Source of the DNA: Umbilicaria muhlenbergii
Lineage: Eukaryota; Ascomycota; Lecanoromycetes; Umbilicariales; Umbilicariaceae
Length of the DNA stretch: 64,000 nucleotides
NCBI GenBank assembly: GCA_000611775.1
Contig: KK106981.1
Location: 6,532,312 to 6,596,311 of the forward strand
Reading direction: 5' to 3'
A program made the translations under genes and the position numbers. Positions 23,890 through 35,149 of this stretch are shown here, in pieces (the stretch's first letter is position 1; each line of letters opens with the position of its first letter). A model generated the notes under the pieces. It made no database searches and was not told where the DNA came from. It saw only the letters and a program-made list of their open reading frames with translations.

Positions 23890-26800
23890 TCAGATTGAGC
23901 TGAAATTCTGTGCTTGTCCTCTCAGCCTCTGATCAGAGTGATTTTAATGTTACTCACAGTCTTCTCAAGGTCCTGCTGCATATTCTTGAAATAACTGTGA
24001 GGATCTTCAAATTAAGTCTTCAGCATTATGCTTCTTCACGCCTTATTCTTTTCTTTGTTGTTTTTCATGATGCAGTTATGACCTCTGTTTCTTAATATGA
24101 TGTCACAGATTCAGGAGTCACTGCTGAACACATATTCTTCTCTGATATTCTTCAGCCTCTGACTGAAAGTCAATTGAATTTGATGATTAAAATCTTCTTT
24201 GTTGACTTCTGTCTCAGGTAACATGTAAGAGGTGACTTCTCAACTGAACAGATTAATGAATTCATCTTTAACTTCATGAGAGAGAGGCAGATATCAGCTG
24301 CTGTTATGTGATCAACAGAACATGTCTTCAGCAAGTGTGAAGACAACCTTTAACATCATGATGAGATTTGAGTCTTTCTTCTTGAATACTCTGAAAAAGA
24401 AATGAAACTGATGATAATGATTTCTGTATGATATCTTGCTGACCCTTTGGCCTGAAGGTGAGCAGGACAACATGAATGAGTCTTATTTATAAAAGACATT
24501 CAGGGTTATACAGAAATACTATTGATCTACCTTAACACTCATCATAAAATCTGTGTATGAGACATAAAACTTGATAAACAGAGATTAGTGAACTACAGGT
24601 GTTTATGAGGTCAAAAGAGATTAATGATCATCAAGACTTGAAGATACTTGACTTCAGTGACCTCAACTCCTCAACTTATCACCTTCATTTTTCTATCACT
24701 TTGTCTTTATGTTATTTAGATGTTATGTCTTTCTTCACAGAACTACTGTTCATCAAGAATCTGTTGAACTGAACTGTTGAGAATCTTAAGAATGAGAGGT
24801 AAATAGAATCTGCACCTTCTCTGCAAACTTATCACTTTGGCATGTGATAATTGTGCTGACACTGTTGTTTTGTTGAAAGAGTCTTTGAGGTACAGGATTC
24901 CTCAAATCTGACTGAAGTACACTACAAGAAACTTCAGTAAGAAGCTTTAATTTTGTCTGCAAAATTAAAACATGATATCATTATGCTTACAAGTGATTTC
25001 TTTTCTCAAGGGACCTGAGTTGTCAGAGGAATCAGATGATGCTGTTCACTGCTGTGAATGCAAATGAGCTTGAGACAAAACTTAAGTAAGATTGTTTTCA
25101 GTGTTGACCTTTCATCTGTTAATGCACTGAGAAACAAAAGACATGTCTCCTCAAGATTCACATCAAGATTCATCTCAATATTCACTTCAAGATTCACCTC
25201 AGGTTCTGATGATTCCCAAGAAATAAAAAGGAATTTATGCATGATGAAGGCTGTACAGAGAGCAGCATCTTTTAATGATTTAAGAAATGACATGTCATGT
25301 TAATCACTGAAGAAAAAGTGCTACATTTAAGGATGCAGTTATTAAGAGTAATTCTGATTCATGACCTGAGTTCAGTCTGACAAGGATCAAGATCACATCT
25401 TAAGAGATAAATGAACTTGTCAGTCTTCTTACAGCTCACAGGACTCATTTAGTAAAGTAGTAATTTATTTCACCTGAAGGCACTACATTTAAAGGGCTTT
25501 AACTTATCAACTTGTCATATCTATTGCTGTGTTCATGTCTCACTGTAGCTTTTACTGTAACATCTTTTCTCTGCTGTCTTTTATGCTCATTTACTCCTGA
25601 TATGCTTGATAGCTGTAGGTGAGGTTGTAGACACATTTAAGAGACAATTCTACAAATGTTCAACATTCTATGATCAGCAGCTGAAACAGGTGCCATGAGG
25701 CTACAGGGTGCATGTTAATGAAAATCATGTAATGAGAGAGACAGATCAATAATCAGTTGATTCTCATTCACTCTGAAAATTATATATAGTTTTGCCCTGT
25801 AAAGCTTATTTCAACAGTCATCTTTAAATGCTTGAATCATTTTCTGATGTTGCAAATTCTTTTTTCTCCTTTAATTTAATCACATGTCATTTACTTGCAT
25901 CATCTTTGAACAGCATACTTGTTTTCACATGATGTGTAACTGTTTCTTGCGCTTTGATTTGATTTTCATTTATATAAGCTGACTCACTTCTTCTGATGCT
26001 CATTTCCATCATGCCTCCTCATCATGAATGCCACTATATCTTATGTGATTGTCACATGTGACATTCTCATCATGTTGATGATTCTCAAGAGCTTTTTTTT
26101 CATAAAGTGTGTCTTTCATGCTCTCATCATTCTTGCTGTCAAACATCTCATTTATTCATACTTCATTCAACATCATCATCTGATAAGATCATGAAGTCAT
26201 GCTGATGTTCTTATTCAGTTGATTTATTTTACAATCACTGTCTTCTGCATGATCTTTCATATCACTTCTTTCAAAGAGGCTGAGGTCTGAGCAGGAACAC
26301 TTTTAATGATTAATATAACATCACTTTTTTTTAATCTTTATTTAAGCTTTATGACAGATGTTCTTGAAGTTTCCTTGTTTATTTACTGTCACTTTCATCA
26401 CATGACAGGTTGAATATCATTAATCTTAAGTTTTATTCATGCACTTACTGCAATACATGACAAATCATCTTACTCACTTCACGTGCGTAGGAATTTGTAT
26501 GCTGTCATGATAAGTCACATGAATCTTACTTACATTCATTGAACCTGATAATTTATATGTTCACAGAGAGGATCTTCTTTTAATTTATTGATGCTGCTTT
26601 CCCTCCTGCTTTTTTGCAAGCTCTCATATGAATTCTTTCTTCATGTTCATCATGTGTTGATCTTTTTATGTGCATACGCTCTGTGCTGACACCTGAGTTC
26701 ACAATCATTGCTGACTTGAATATGTGTTTATGTCTTCATGAGGACTTTTGACATCATCTCTGTTCTTCAGTTCTGCAGTGTTCTGCATCATAACATCAGT

Positions 26801-26950
26801 TTTTAATGAGGCGTCCCCTGAGCCCTGATGACTCAGGTGAGAGGTGAGATAAAAATCATCATGACTGTTCATTCAAGATTAAACATCAAAGCTGAGCAGT
26901 ACATTAATTTATGAATTTCATTAATCAGTTTTTGATCCTTCCTGTAAAGT
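23890..26950. other. Mostly unassigned AT-rich sequence with scattered coding-like scraps
   Basis: No domain could be named in these 3 kb. There is a plus-strand scrap near 24170-24420 and a pair of overlapping open pieces at 25006-25303. The latter contains a small 12-bp tandem repeat at 25149-25203 (AAGATTCACATC type), which on the minus strand reads as an alternating VNLEVNIEMNLD. Otherwise I see nothing. Confidence 0.4.
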
Positions 26951-26959
26951 CATTCATTC

Positions 26960-27990
26960 ATGATTGTGTCTTGTGTGAAAGGAGAGCAGATGACACTGAA
27001 GCTTCTCATCAAGCTGCAGAAAGAACTCACTTCAAAGTTTCTGCAGAACATGAAATTTAACAATGAACTTGCATCAGCTGATCTTCATCTGATGTTGTTC
27101 AGTGAGCTGCATGAGCTTAATGCATCTTTGATGAAGTTTAAAATGATTCTTCTGATAGCTTCAGAGCTGAGAATCACTGCACAATTGCTGTACCTTCAAG
27201 AGCTCATTCATGACTACAACAACTTTGAAGTTCATACACATCATATTCACTTGATCTGGCAGCTTCAAAACCTAGATAAGTGAAAGACAGTCTGTGCATC
27301 AATTCACAGCTAACACAAGGAGAGGATGAAGCTTCAGCACAGAATTTACTGAATCAAGCCTTAAAGGAAGACACTTTAAATGATGACTATGTTAATCTGT
27401 CCTGCTCAAAGTTTTCAGTTGATTTCACTGACTCTTTCTCAGATTTTATGCATTTCTATCTACTATACCTCTGGACGTGTCAATCATGATTCACTGAATG
27501 TAAGTTAATATCAGCAGGTCTTCATTCACTCTGACTTAATTAATTTAACAAATTTATTACAGGCAGAAGTAACCAGAGAGCATTCTTCAAGCACATCAAT
27601 AAGAAAAGAGATTGAATCAAGATTAAAATCAGAACTAAGAGAAGAAGCTGACTGAAATGTTAAAACTCTGATGAAAGAAGAACTGATACAGACTGAACAA
27701 CACACCTCAGCAGAGCTTGAATCTGACAAGTCAAAAGCAGGGAAAAAGGATGAAAAGATGCTCATCACAGGCAAGACTCACCTGCGCTTTCACAAGTCAT
27801 TAACTGATGTTGCAGTATTCATTTCTGAAGAAATTCAAGATGATCTGCAGAGGCTTGTGTGAGGCTATTTAAATGAAAGAGTAAGCTTGTTGAAACTGAA
27901 ATATCAACCATGAAATAATAATTTATGTTTAAATTTTAATGAGTTTAAATAATTTTCTCTTGCTTTCAGCTGCTATCCCTGCCATTGCTG
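26960..27990 (+). pseudogene. Unidentified spliced gene, lightly degraded
   Basis: Three plus-strand open pieces follow closely: 107 residues (26960-27283, leucine-rich helical, for example QLLYLQELIHDYNNFEVHTHH), 69 residues (27280-27489) and a lysine/glutamate-rich piece (27563-27862). Between the last two, GTAAGT at 27500 and TTATTACAG at 27562 look like a 63-bp intron, although the phase does not fit perfectly. A second possible intron runs from GTAAGC near 27881 to CTTTCAG near 27969. Few stops interrupt the pieces, so this gene is less decayed than its neighbours. A minisatellite begins just downstream. No family recognised. Confidence 0.4.
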
Positions 27991-28034
27991 CAATAATTAC
28001 ATGCTCATGTAAACAATGATTATCAAGTGAATGA

Positions 28035-28625
28035 GTGGACAGAACTCTGATCATTAAAGGAAAAGCCTTTTAAAAGGGGACAGAACCTGATCATTGAGGA
28101 CAGACTTTAAATAAATGAATATGAAGGAATAAAATGTTGAATGAGGACTATGAGGGAGGGACAGAACCTGATCATTAAAGACAGACCTGAATATAAAGAG
28201 ATAAGCCTTCAAATGAAGGAACAGAATCAAACTGTTAAGACAAACTTTAAAACAGAGAAACAGACCTGAATACAAAGAAATAAATTAAAGAGAGAGGACA
28301 GAACCTGATCATTAAGAATAAACTCTTAAATGAAGAAACAAACCTGAATACAAAGAGATAAGTCTTCAAATAAAGGAAGAGACAGAACCTGATCATTAAA
28401 GATAAGCTCTTAAATGAAGGGACAGACCTGAATACAAAGAAATAAGTCTTCAAATAAAGAAAGGGACAGAACCTGATCATTAAGAATAAACCCTTAAATG
28501 AAGAAACAGACCTGAATATAAAGAGATAAATCTTCAAATAAAGAGAGGGGACAGAACCTGATCATTAAGAATAAGCCCTCAAATGAACAGACCTGAATAC
28601 AAACCTTTAAATGAGAGGAACAGTG
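28035..28625 (+). repeat. Minisatellite, unit about 84 bp, six to seven copies
   Basis: The units start GGACAGAACCTGATCATTAA and continue through ACAGACCTGAATACAAAGA to AAATAAAG. The inner copies (28297-28549) are the most regular at 82-85 bp; the outer copies are shorter or divergent. Open frames across it on the minus strand are by-products of the repeat (repeating LYLKTYLFVFRS) and not a gene. Confidence 0.9.
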
Positions 28626-28949
28626 CTCAATATAAATGACTTTAAGAGGAAGTCCTCCCTCATTGTAATTCATTTTCAGGCTCAAAATTAATTCTAGTAA
28701 TGAATTCATTCAACATTCAGCATCTTGTGCAGAGATGTGCTGAAAAAATGATATTAAACAATTTAACAACTATGCACAACCTCAGTAGTTAAGGGGCTGA
28801 ATTGAGCAAAGGACAGTGCCTATATAAATAAAAAGAACAATATGATTAAATGTAAAACTGCATCATCTGTCAGCAAAAACAATGAGACTGTATTAAAAAA
28901 TGTAAATCACTTTAATGTCAATTCTTCAACTTGAAATGAGATACTTCTT

Positions 28950-30772
28950 TCACACATAATCTTGCTCAAAAATATCATTAATAGCAGCTCTTTTCAATGT
29001 GCTTTTCCTCATGTCCTCAGCATTGCTACTCAGTTTCAAAGCAGATATTGAGAGTTCACAGTTAATATTAATATTCCCTTTTAGAATCAAGAGTATCACA
29101 TTTGTGCTGTCAATGACAACAGCTTCAAAGCATTCAGAAGGTGTCATAAATCATAAATTTGTGTTGAACAGAAATCACCTTTCACTTGTGTGCTTTTCAA
29201 TCACGCACTTGATCAGAGAGGGGTCAGAAAGATTAATTGATTTCATCTTCACTTAATTTTCCTCATCATGAAGGATGAACTTGATCAGAATTTTAATAAT
29301 GTCAGAGGATTTCTCAATGAGAACTTCTTTCAGTGAAAATTTCATCTTGTGAAATATTCACAGTTGATTTAAGAGACTCACCTGCAAGTCTTCATCCTCA
29401 GTTGAGTAATGACTTGATGAAATGATCAACAGCATCTTAAAACCTCACTCACTGAAGCTGTCATTTATTTATGATTTTTTAACATCCTCTTCATAACAGA
29501 GTTCTTAATTGAGTGAATGATTCTGCATCAGGATTGTATCCTCAGGCAACAAGTGTGTCTTTTAAGTGTTGTTACCTTAACCTGACTTCTGATGATCTGT
29601 GCATTCTGAGCTTGCTTCTTCTTGACTGATGTTTTATGTGCTTGTTCATTGATGACCTGTCTCTTGTTGAGGCCAGTCTGCTGCTTCAGCTGAGGAGTTT
29701 GACACAGTTGATTTTTCATGAAATGACAAGTGATTAAAAAAAGTCAGGTAAACTGACCTCCTCATAAAGAAAGATGTGATGTCATGACCTCAGCTCTTGT
29801 TTATACTGTGCACATCATTCAAGAAGAGATACTCCTGACTTTACTTATAAGTCAGATTGTATGAACATCTGCTTCTTCACTTGAGAGACTCATCAGGCTC
29901 AGTGATGATAAAAGAAAGCTTTGATCATTCAGACCTGATCTCAACAATGTTAAAGTTCATAGATCTCAATTCTCTGATCTCCTCAGATATGAACTTTAGC
30001 TGATCAGTCAAGGTGATAAATTGATATCATGTGAGCTTGTCTACCTTCTTTGACATCTTGATACCCTCAGTCATCTTCTTTTTCCCTTTGAGCTTTATCT
30101 TTGTGGATTCAGGGATCATCTCATGATGATGACGCATGATATAGAGGAACAATTGCTGATAACTTAAATTTACAGAATTGATAATGTTCCTTAACTTAAT
30201 GATGAAGATGAACTCAGCTTTTTAAATGATGCAGCTGTTCATCTGCTGATTGATCTCATTAAAGCTCTGCTTGAGTGCTGTGAACATTGTCCTCTGAAGA
30301 GGAATTATTTTCAGCACCTTAACACACCTGCTTCACACTTGAAGAGATTTGAAATCATCAAAAAACGTGAGGAGAGACGGGATAAGGTCATCAACAAATT
30401 ACAAGATGTTTCAAACTGTGTTGTGCTCTCACTCACTGAAGGCACTGAACAGTTCACTCTTCTGCATTTGATGATACAGGGATGTGAAGTTTAACACTGA
30501 TGTCTCAAGTGCTTTGCCCTTCAGCACTTTCACAATGATATAATCTACCTTTCACATCACCTGTCAGTCATTACTGAGCAAACTGAATCAGAACGCTCAG
30601 ATATATTTAAGGTAATAAAGAATTTCCTGATGAATGATTATGTTGATGTATTCATTGTGCAAGAATGATCAACTTACCTTTTTACATTGTGAGTTCATCA
30701 TCTTTTTAAGTATCCTGCTTCTTATCTTACTTCACAAGCCTGTGATGTCCTGAAGTGCATCAAAGGTCACTT
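28950..30772 (-). pseudogene. DUF3723-family gene, C-terminal two thirds (degraded)
   Basis: The minus strand from 30772 down to the stop at 28950 follows the DUF3723 family plan as I know it. It has TFDALQDI at the 30772 end, a spliced junction, a segment TMFTALKQSFNEINQQ near 30290, LFLYIMRHH near 30145, ITSFFMRRSVYL near 29760, then LMTPSECFEA-like and ILLILKGNININ segments near 29060-29150. DUF3723 proteins are large, multi-copy and of unknown function in filamentous ascomycetes. Many stops, mainly TGA, interrupt it. The N-terminal third is missing here and lies on the opposite strand at 31840-32691. The break at 30772 is the edge of an inserted TIR element (30780-31834). Confidence 0.7.
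30627..30677 (-). other. Intron in the DUF3723 pseudogene
   Basis: On the minus strand, GTAAGTTGATC opens and TTCATCAG closes a 51-bp interval. Coding similarity resumes on both sides (CKK before, EILYYLKYI after). The size and consensus suit a filamentous ascomycete intron. Confidence 0.6.
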
Positions 30773-30859
30773 GATACATCCACAACTTAACAGCCCGCTC
30801 AAAAATAAGATTTTAGTTAATAGTACTTTATGCGCTCAGAGCACTCTCTGAGCAGTAAA
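30773..30859 (+). repeat. Outer inverted repeat, left arm (87 bp)
   Basis: Pairs with 33612-33698 in inverted orientation. The core GCTCAAAAATAAGATTTTAG and the following GCGCTCAGAGCACTCTCTGA are identical; the differences near the end are transitions. Confidence 0.85.
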
Positions 30860-30984
30860 TGAGCTTATACAAATCTTACACTTTAAATAACTATTATACC
30901 TTCATGAATAATAAAAAACTTTTTATTGAAAAGTTTTAGATCTCTTTATTCTGTACACTTTACAAACTAAAGATTTCTTCATAA

Positions 30985-31420
30985 GTTTTAATTTGCAATA
31001 GTTATGAATTAAAAAACTTTTAACTAATTATAAATATATTAGCATATTGAATAACTATTGCGCTTTTATACTTATAATATAACTTTCAGTTTATAAGTTG
31101 TAGAGAATAAGCTGTTTAAGAGTTTTCTTATACAAAGTTTCTTTTTATGTGTTGTTGTTGTTGAGTTATTCAAAAAGTCATTAAAAGTCTGTTTATTAAT
31201 GTTGTAATTTTCGTCACTGAAAGTTTGAAATCAATGTAACTTTTAACAACAACAGTTATAAAAAAACTTTAAGTTATAAAACTGTTAAATAGCTTCTTCT
31301 CTACAACTTATAAACTAAAAGTTATATCATAAGTATAAAAGCGCAATAGTTATTCAATATGCTAATATATTTATAATTAATTAAAAGTTTTTTAATTCAT
31401 AACTATTGAATACTGTTCTT
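30985..31420. repeat. Large palindrome within left copy of X
   Basis: AATAGTTATGAATTAAAAAACTTTTAA at the left is answered by its reverse complement at 31379-31410. The match runs inward through ATATATTAGCATATTGAATAACTATTGCGC and its mirror to a central loop near 31205. Its core (31048-31356) recurs at 33231-33540; the outer shells are private to this copy. Confidence 0.8.
31048..31356. repeat. Palindromic core M, left copy (309 bp)
   Basis: Ends TGAATAACTATTGCGCTTT and its reverse complement. About 97% identical by eye to 33231-33540 and in the same orientation, although the surrounding X copies are inverted to one another. It may be a palindromic MITE, or the loop of the palindrome may have flipped. 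Confidence 0.75.
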
Positions 31421-31839
31421 TATAATTTATGCATTGAAAGTTTCTTCATATCTGTTGAGGTGCAAAAGTTATTAAAGTGTGTAAATTTTTAAGTGGTGAA
31501 AATCTTGAAGTTCTTTAAATATTCAGAACTCAACACTTATACAGTGCTTTCAGACTCAACAAATCATGATTTTTTATTGCAGAAAAGTGAATTTTAGCAA
31601 AAGTTTACTTATTATAAATTTTACTGTTATTATAAAACTGTGTAAATACTTGTTTAAACAATTGTTTTAATAACTGTTTTTTTATCACAAAATTTTAATG
31701 TTCCGCTCAAGATTTAAGGTTGAGCTCAAAGAGCTCAAAGGATACTAAGAGCGGCTGTTAGCTGAGACATGAGATCAGAAGCTCAGAGCGCTCAAAGTGC
31801 TAAAAATTAACTCAGAGCTAACTTGCTAAATTGCTGATG
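31421..31839 (+). repeat. Inner inverted repeat, left arm (about 420 bp)
   Basis: Pairs with 32692-33120. It includes AAGAGCGGCTGTTAGCTGA and CTCAGAGCGCTCAAAGTGC, matched by their reverse complements near 32750-32790. Confidence 0.88.
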
Positions 31840-32691
31840 AGGGCTCTTGAAGTGACATTCATAATTGATGCACATTGAGTGTCATTCATACTTGATGCAC
31901 ATTCAGTTAATCACAGGACAGTCTTGTTCTGAATTAATAATAACTGTTTCTCAGCCTCCTCACTCAAGCAGCAATTCACATTTCATTGCAAGATGAATGA
32001 TATGAGTGATGCTGCTCATTCACTGAAACCCTCACTATGTGACAGATTCAGGTAGAGCGTCAAGAGGTGACACTTGAAGTGAAGAGGCGTATCAAGTTCA
32101 AAGAGACTGCATGCATCAGGCTTGAGTGTCTGAATTTTCACAGCAATGAACCTCAGGAGAATGTGAAGAGGTTAAAATTATGCTTTCAACATGAGAGGTG
32201 TTATCAGCTTAAGCATCAGTATCATGTGCCTGCTGTCATTGACTCACAACACTTGAATCTTGCTGTTTAATCTTTCAACACCTTTCATGAAGTGTTGCTG
32301 AGCAACATGCAAGATTAATGACCTGAATTGCATTTTTCATTCAGTGTCTGACTTCATTGTCTACAGGGTTGTGATCAACTTTAAGCAAGCTGAGAGTTTC
32401 TTTCACCTGAGGACAGGTGATGAATGATGAATCTTTACTTGAACAGTACAGTGATCTGATCTTCTCATCATCATCACTTTCACTGACATCAGTGTCAGAT
32501 TTAAATGAAAAATTAAAGAGATCTCTTGTTGAAGCTTTCTTCAATGAGGATCAACCTTCTGCTGAGTGAGTTTATCACAAAATCTGTCAGTATGACCTGC
32601 AAGGGGATTCAGTCACTGAGGGTGATTGATGAGCATGTTTGATCAAAAACAAACAAGGTGAGCTGAGGAAACTTCTTCATCATGACAAATA
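31840..32691 (+). pseudogene. DUF3723-family gene, N-terminal third, inverted relative to the rest
   Basis: A plus-strand segment lies between the two X copies. A 67-residue open piece at 32067-32270 reads like the DUF3723 N-terminus (RIKFKETACIRLECLNF, then HVPAVIDSQHLNLAV). Further on come a WWTVDLYL-like stretch near 32420-32440 with both tryptophan codons lost, LKRSLVEAFFNEDQPS-like sequence near 32510-32560, and KQGELRKLLHHDKYIS ending at 32691. The protein should continue with TFDALQDI, which is found at 30772 on the minus strand. A likely start is ATG 31992, possibly followed by a small intron near 32053. Several stops interrupt it. Confidence 0.68.
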
Positions 32692-33120
32692 CATCAGCAA
32701 TTTAGCAAGTTAACTCTGAGTTAATTTTTAACACTTTGAGCGCTCTGAGCTTCTGATCTCATGTTTCAGCTAACAGCCGCTCTTAGCACCTGCTGAGCAC
32801 TTTGAGCTCAACCTTAAATCTTGAGCAGAACATCAAAATTTTGTGATAAAAAAACAGTTATTAAAACAATTGTTTAAACAAGTACACACACAGTGTTATA
32901 ATAACAGTAAAACTTATAATAAGTAAACTTTTGCTAAAATTCACTTTTCTGCAATAAAAAATCATGATTTGTTGAGTCTGAAAGCACTGTATAAGTGTTG
33001 AGTTCTGAATATTTAAAGAACTTCAAGATTTTCATCACTTAAAAATTTACACACTTTAATAACTTTTGCAACTCAACAGATATGAAGAAACTTTCAATGC
33101 ATAAATTATAAAAAACAGTA
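32692..33120 (-). repeat. Inner inverted repeat, right arm
   Basis: Reverse complement of 31421-31839 with small gaps and transitions. It begins CATCAGCAATTTAGCAAG directly at the break in the DUF3723 coding sequence. Confidence 0.88.
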
Positions 33121-33694
33121 TTATCTATTAATGTTAAATTAAAAGTTTCTTCATAACTGCTGTTGTTGTTAAGTTATATTTAATTCAAGTTTTCAATAGC
33201 GAAAAATCTTTCAAAAAAAGTCACATACTTTGAATAACTATTGCGCTTTTATACTTATAATATAACTTTCAGGTTATAAGTTGTAGAGAATAAGCTGTTT
33301 AAGAGTTTTCTGATACAAAGTTTCTTTTTATGTGTTGTTGGTGTTGAGTTATTCAAAAAGTCATTAAAAGTCGGTTTATTAATGTTGTGATTTTCATCAC
33401 TGAAAGTTTAAAATCAATGTAACTTTTTAACAACAACAGTTATAAAAAAACTTTAAGTTATAGAACTGGTTAATAGCTTCTTCTCTACAACTTATAAACT
33501 AAAAGTTATATCATAAGTATAAAAGCGCAATAGTTAATCAAAGTATGTGACTTTTTTTGAAAGATCTTTCACTATTGAAAACTTGAATTAAAGATAACTT
33601 AACAACAACAATTTACTGCTCAGAGAGTGCTCTGAGCGCATAAAGTACTATTAACTAAAATCTTATTTTTGAGTGAGCTGCCAAGTTGCAGATG
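32697..33694 (+). mobile_element. TIR element X, right copy (about 1.0 kb, non-autonomous)
   Basis: Inverted relative to the left copy; it shares the 87-bp outer and about 420-bp inner blocks and the palindromic core. Between those blocks its sequence differs from the left copy (private palindrome shells at 33140-33230 and 33541-33605). The two are therefore related but distinct versions. The right end (CTGCCAAGTTGC near 33690) is followed by non-DUF3723 sequence. A possible duplication CCTCATCA (minus of 31835-31842) / CCTCTTCA (33695-33702) has one mismatch and is weak. Confidence 0.58.
33231..33540. repeat. Palindromic core M, right copy (310 bp)
   Basis: Same as 31048-31356 in direct orientation, with roughly ten differences. 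It is flanked by mirror-image AAAGTATGTGACTTTTTTTGAAAG shells found only in this copy. Confidence 0.75.
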
Positions 33695-33698
33695 CCTC
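33612..33698 (-). repeat. Outer inverted repeat, right arm (87 bp)
   Basis: Reverse complement of 30773-30859. It ends the symmetrical 2.9-kb structure. Confidence 0.85.
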
Positions 33699-33959
33699 TT
33701 CATTCTTTAAATAAAAAGATGAAAACAACATTCTTTCACTTTTCTGTGACTTCTGTGCTTATGACTTAAAAAAGTGCTCTCAACATGTCATGTAGTCTTT
33801 AATTCTCACAATTGTTTTTATTATCAGCCTTTCATATTCTATTCCTCAGAGCCAGAGCAATTATCATAAGTGAAAGCACAAATGAATTAAAATTTTAATG
33901 TCACTCAATTAAGCTGCCTGAACAAGAAAGGACCTCATCAATTTTTTATAAATAATTTA

Positions 33960-35141
33960 TCATCATTCAATGATATTAAGACCTCACCTGCAGATGATTT
34001 TCATCATGCTTTAATCTTCAAGAAGGATGTTGCTGACAAATTGCAGAGAAAATGAAAACATTTTATCATAAACAATGCACATCAAGCTGCTGAATTTAAG
34101 TTTCAGAAGCCTACAACCTCTGCTTCAAGCAGTGCTCAGTTAAATTTTCAGATCAATACAGCTCCTGCAAATGAATTGCTCATCATATCTTTTCTTAATG
34201 ACTCTCATGATGCATCTGCTTCATTGAGGCCTGAAGTTCAGCCAGATGCATCACCTCTGAGAGTAAAAGATGAATCCTCATGAGAGACTTATGACAAATA
34301 TTATCAGCTTGAGCTGAGTGAGCTTGTCACTGTGATCAAGAGAAGATGTTCAGTCTTTAAACTGATGATGATTAAGAAGCTCTTGAGTTTAAGTGCTGAT
34401 GTCACACTTTCTGTGCTTCATCAGATACAAGGCAGTTGTTTTGTGAACTGTGTTGAGATATTTCACTTCAAAAATGCCTTGCATGTAATTTCAGAGTACA
34501 TGATGATGTTTCTTCTTCAGATTATAACAGCACCTCAGTATCTGAATGAGAATTCAATCATGATAATCATTGATCAAGTGAACTTTCCTCACTGTTGAAA
34601 AATGAGGCATCAGCACTGAAGAATGCAGGTTCTTCACAGGATTAAATTTCTTAAATCTTGTAACATGATTCATGATATCATCACCTGCTCAAGCATTCTT
34701 GTGAGTCAGCAGGGGGCTGTCAAGATTAATATGCAGCATGAACATCTTCATGAAGTCTCATTAACTCAAGATCACAGCAAATTTGAAATGCTGCAGAATC
34801 ACATCACTGAAAGATAAGCAGAATCATTCAGACATGCAGGCTTTAAAGAACATCATGATGCAATTAATAAAGAAATGCAGCAGAGGTAATAAACTTGTCA
34901 ATGCAAGTGATCTGCCTCACTGATCTCTTACTGTTGTTAATTTTCTTTCAGATACTACGTCTGCTTCTGCTCAGGAGTTGACACTGATGAGTTAAAAGTT
35001 TCTTCTGATGATGACATCTTTAACCTTCAAAGCATGTGTTCCTCAAGAATGAGTGACAGAAAGAAGACCTTCTCTTGTTAATATCACTCACTCAACTTTC
35101 CTCACGCAGGTTTTATAAAGATGGGTGATGATTTGTCTTAA
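33960..35141 (+). pseudogene. Degraded protein-kinase-like gene
   Basis: One frame runs from about 33960 through 34885 and continues after an intron to a TAA at 35139. The 34296-34830 part follows the protein kinase fold as kept in a multi-copy ascomycete family. It has an N-lobe (LSELVTVIKRR, near 34312-34350), FVNCVEIFHFKNALHVISEYM (34440-34505), and a C-lobe with GIKFLE-like and MIHDIITCSSILV segments (34638-34710), followed by GAVKI. The HRD and DFG motifs are not evident (HDI and KINMQ in their places), which may reflect an ancestral pseudokinase as well as decay. An upstream region rich in Ser/Ala (34100-34260) may be a linker. In-frame TGA stops show it is dead. It lies 270 bp right of the X inverted structure. 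Confidence 0.5.
34886..34951 (+). other. Intron in the kinase-like pseudogene
   Basis: GTAATA at 34886 and TTTTCTTTCAG ending at 34951 define a 66-bp intron with a pyrimidine-rich 3' end. Coding-like sequence flanks both sides (AINKEMQQR before, YYVCFCSGVDTDEL after). Confidence 0.55.
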
Positions 35142-35149
35142 TGATTATC

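Larger units (their letters stand above)
30780..31834 (-). mobile_element. TIR element X, left copy (about 1.05 kb, non-autonomous)
   Basis: This is an inverted partner of 32697-33694. The outer 87 bp (30773-30859) is repeated inverted at 33612-33698, and the inner 419 bp (31421-31839) is repeated inverted at 32692-33120. The two ends of one copy are themselves loosely inverted (CAACTTAACAGCCCGCTC against CAATTTAGCAAGTTAACTC), as terminal inverted repeats would be. An 8-bp pair, ATACATCA at the end of the DUF3723 N-terminal half and ATGTATCA (minus strand) at the start of its C-terminal half, looks like its target duplication. That size would suit a hAT-type element. It has no transposase. 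A palindrome (31048-31356) sits inside it. Confidence 0.6.

Noticed and set aside
28035-28625. CRISPR-like array or membrane-protein ORFs on the minus strand
   Set aside because: Tandem 84-bp units without spacers; the hydrophobic open pieces are repeat translations and shift frame between units.
33695-33702. CCTCTTCA as the second target duplication of element X
   Set aside because: It matches its candidate partner at only seven of eight bases and requires a different end point from the left copy; kept as weak evidence only.
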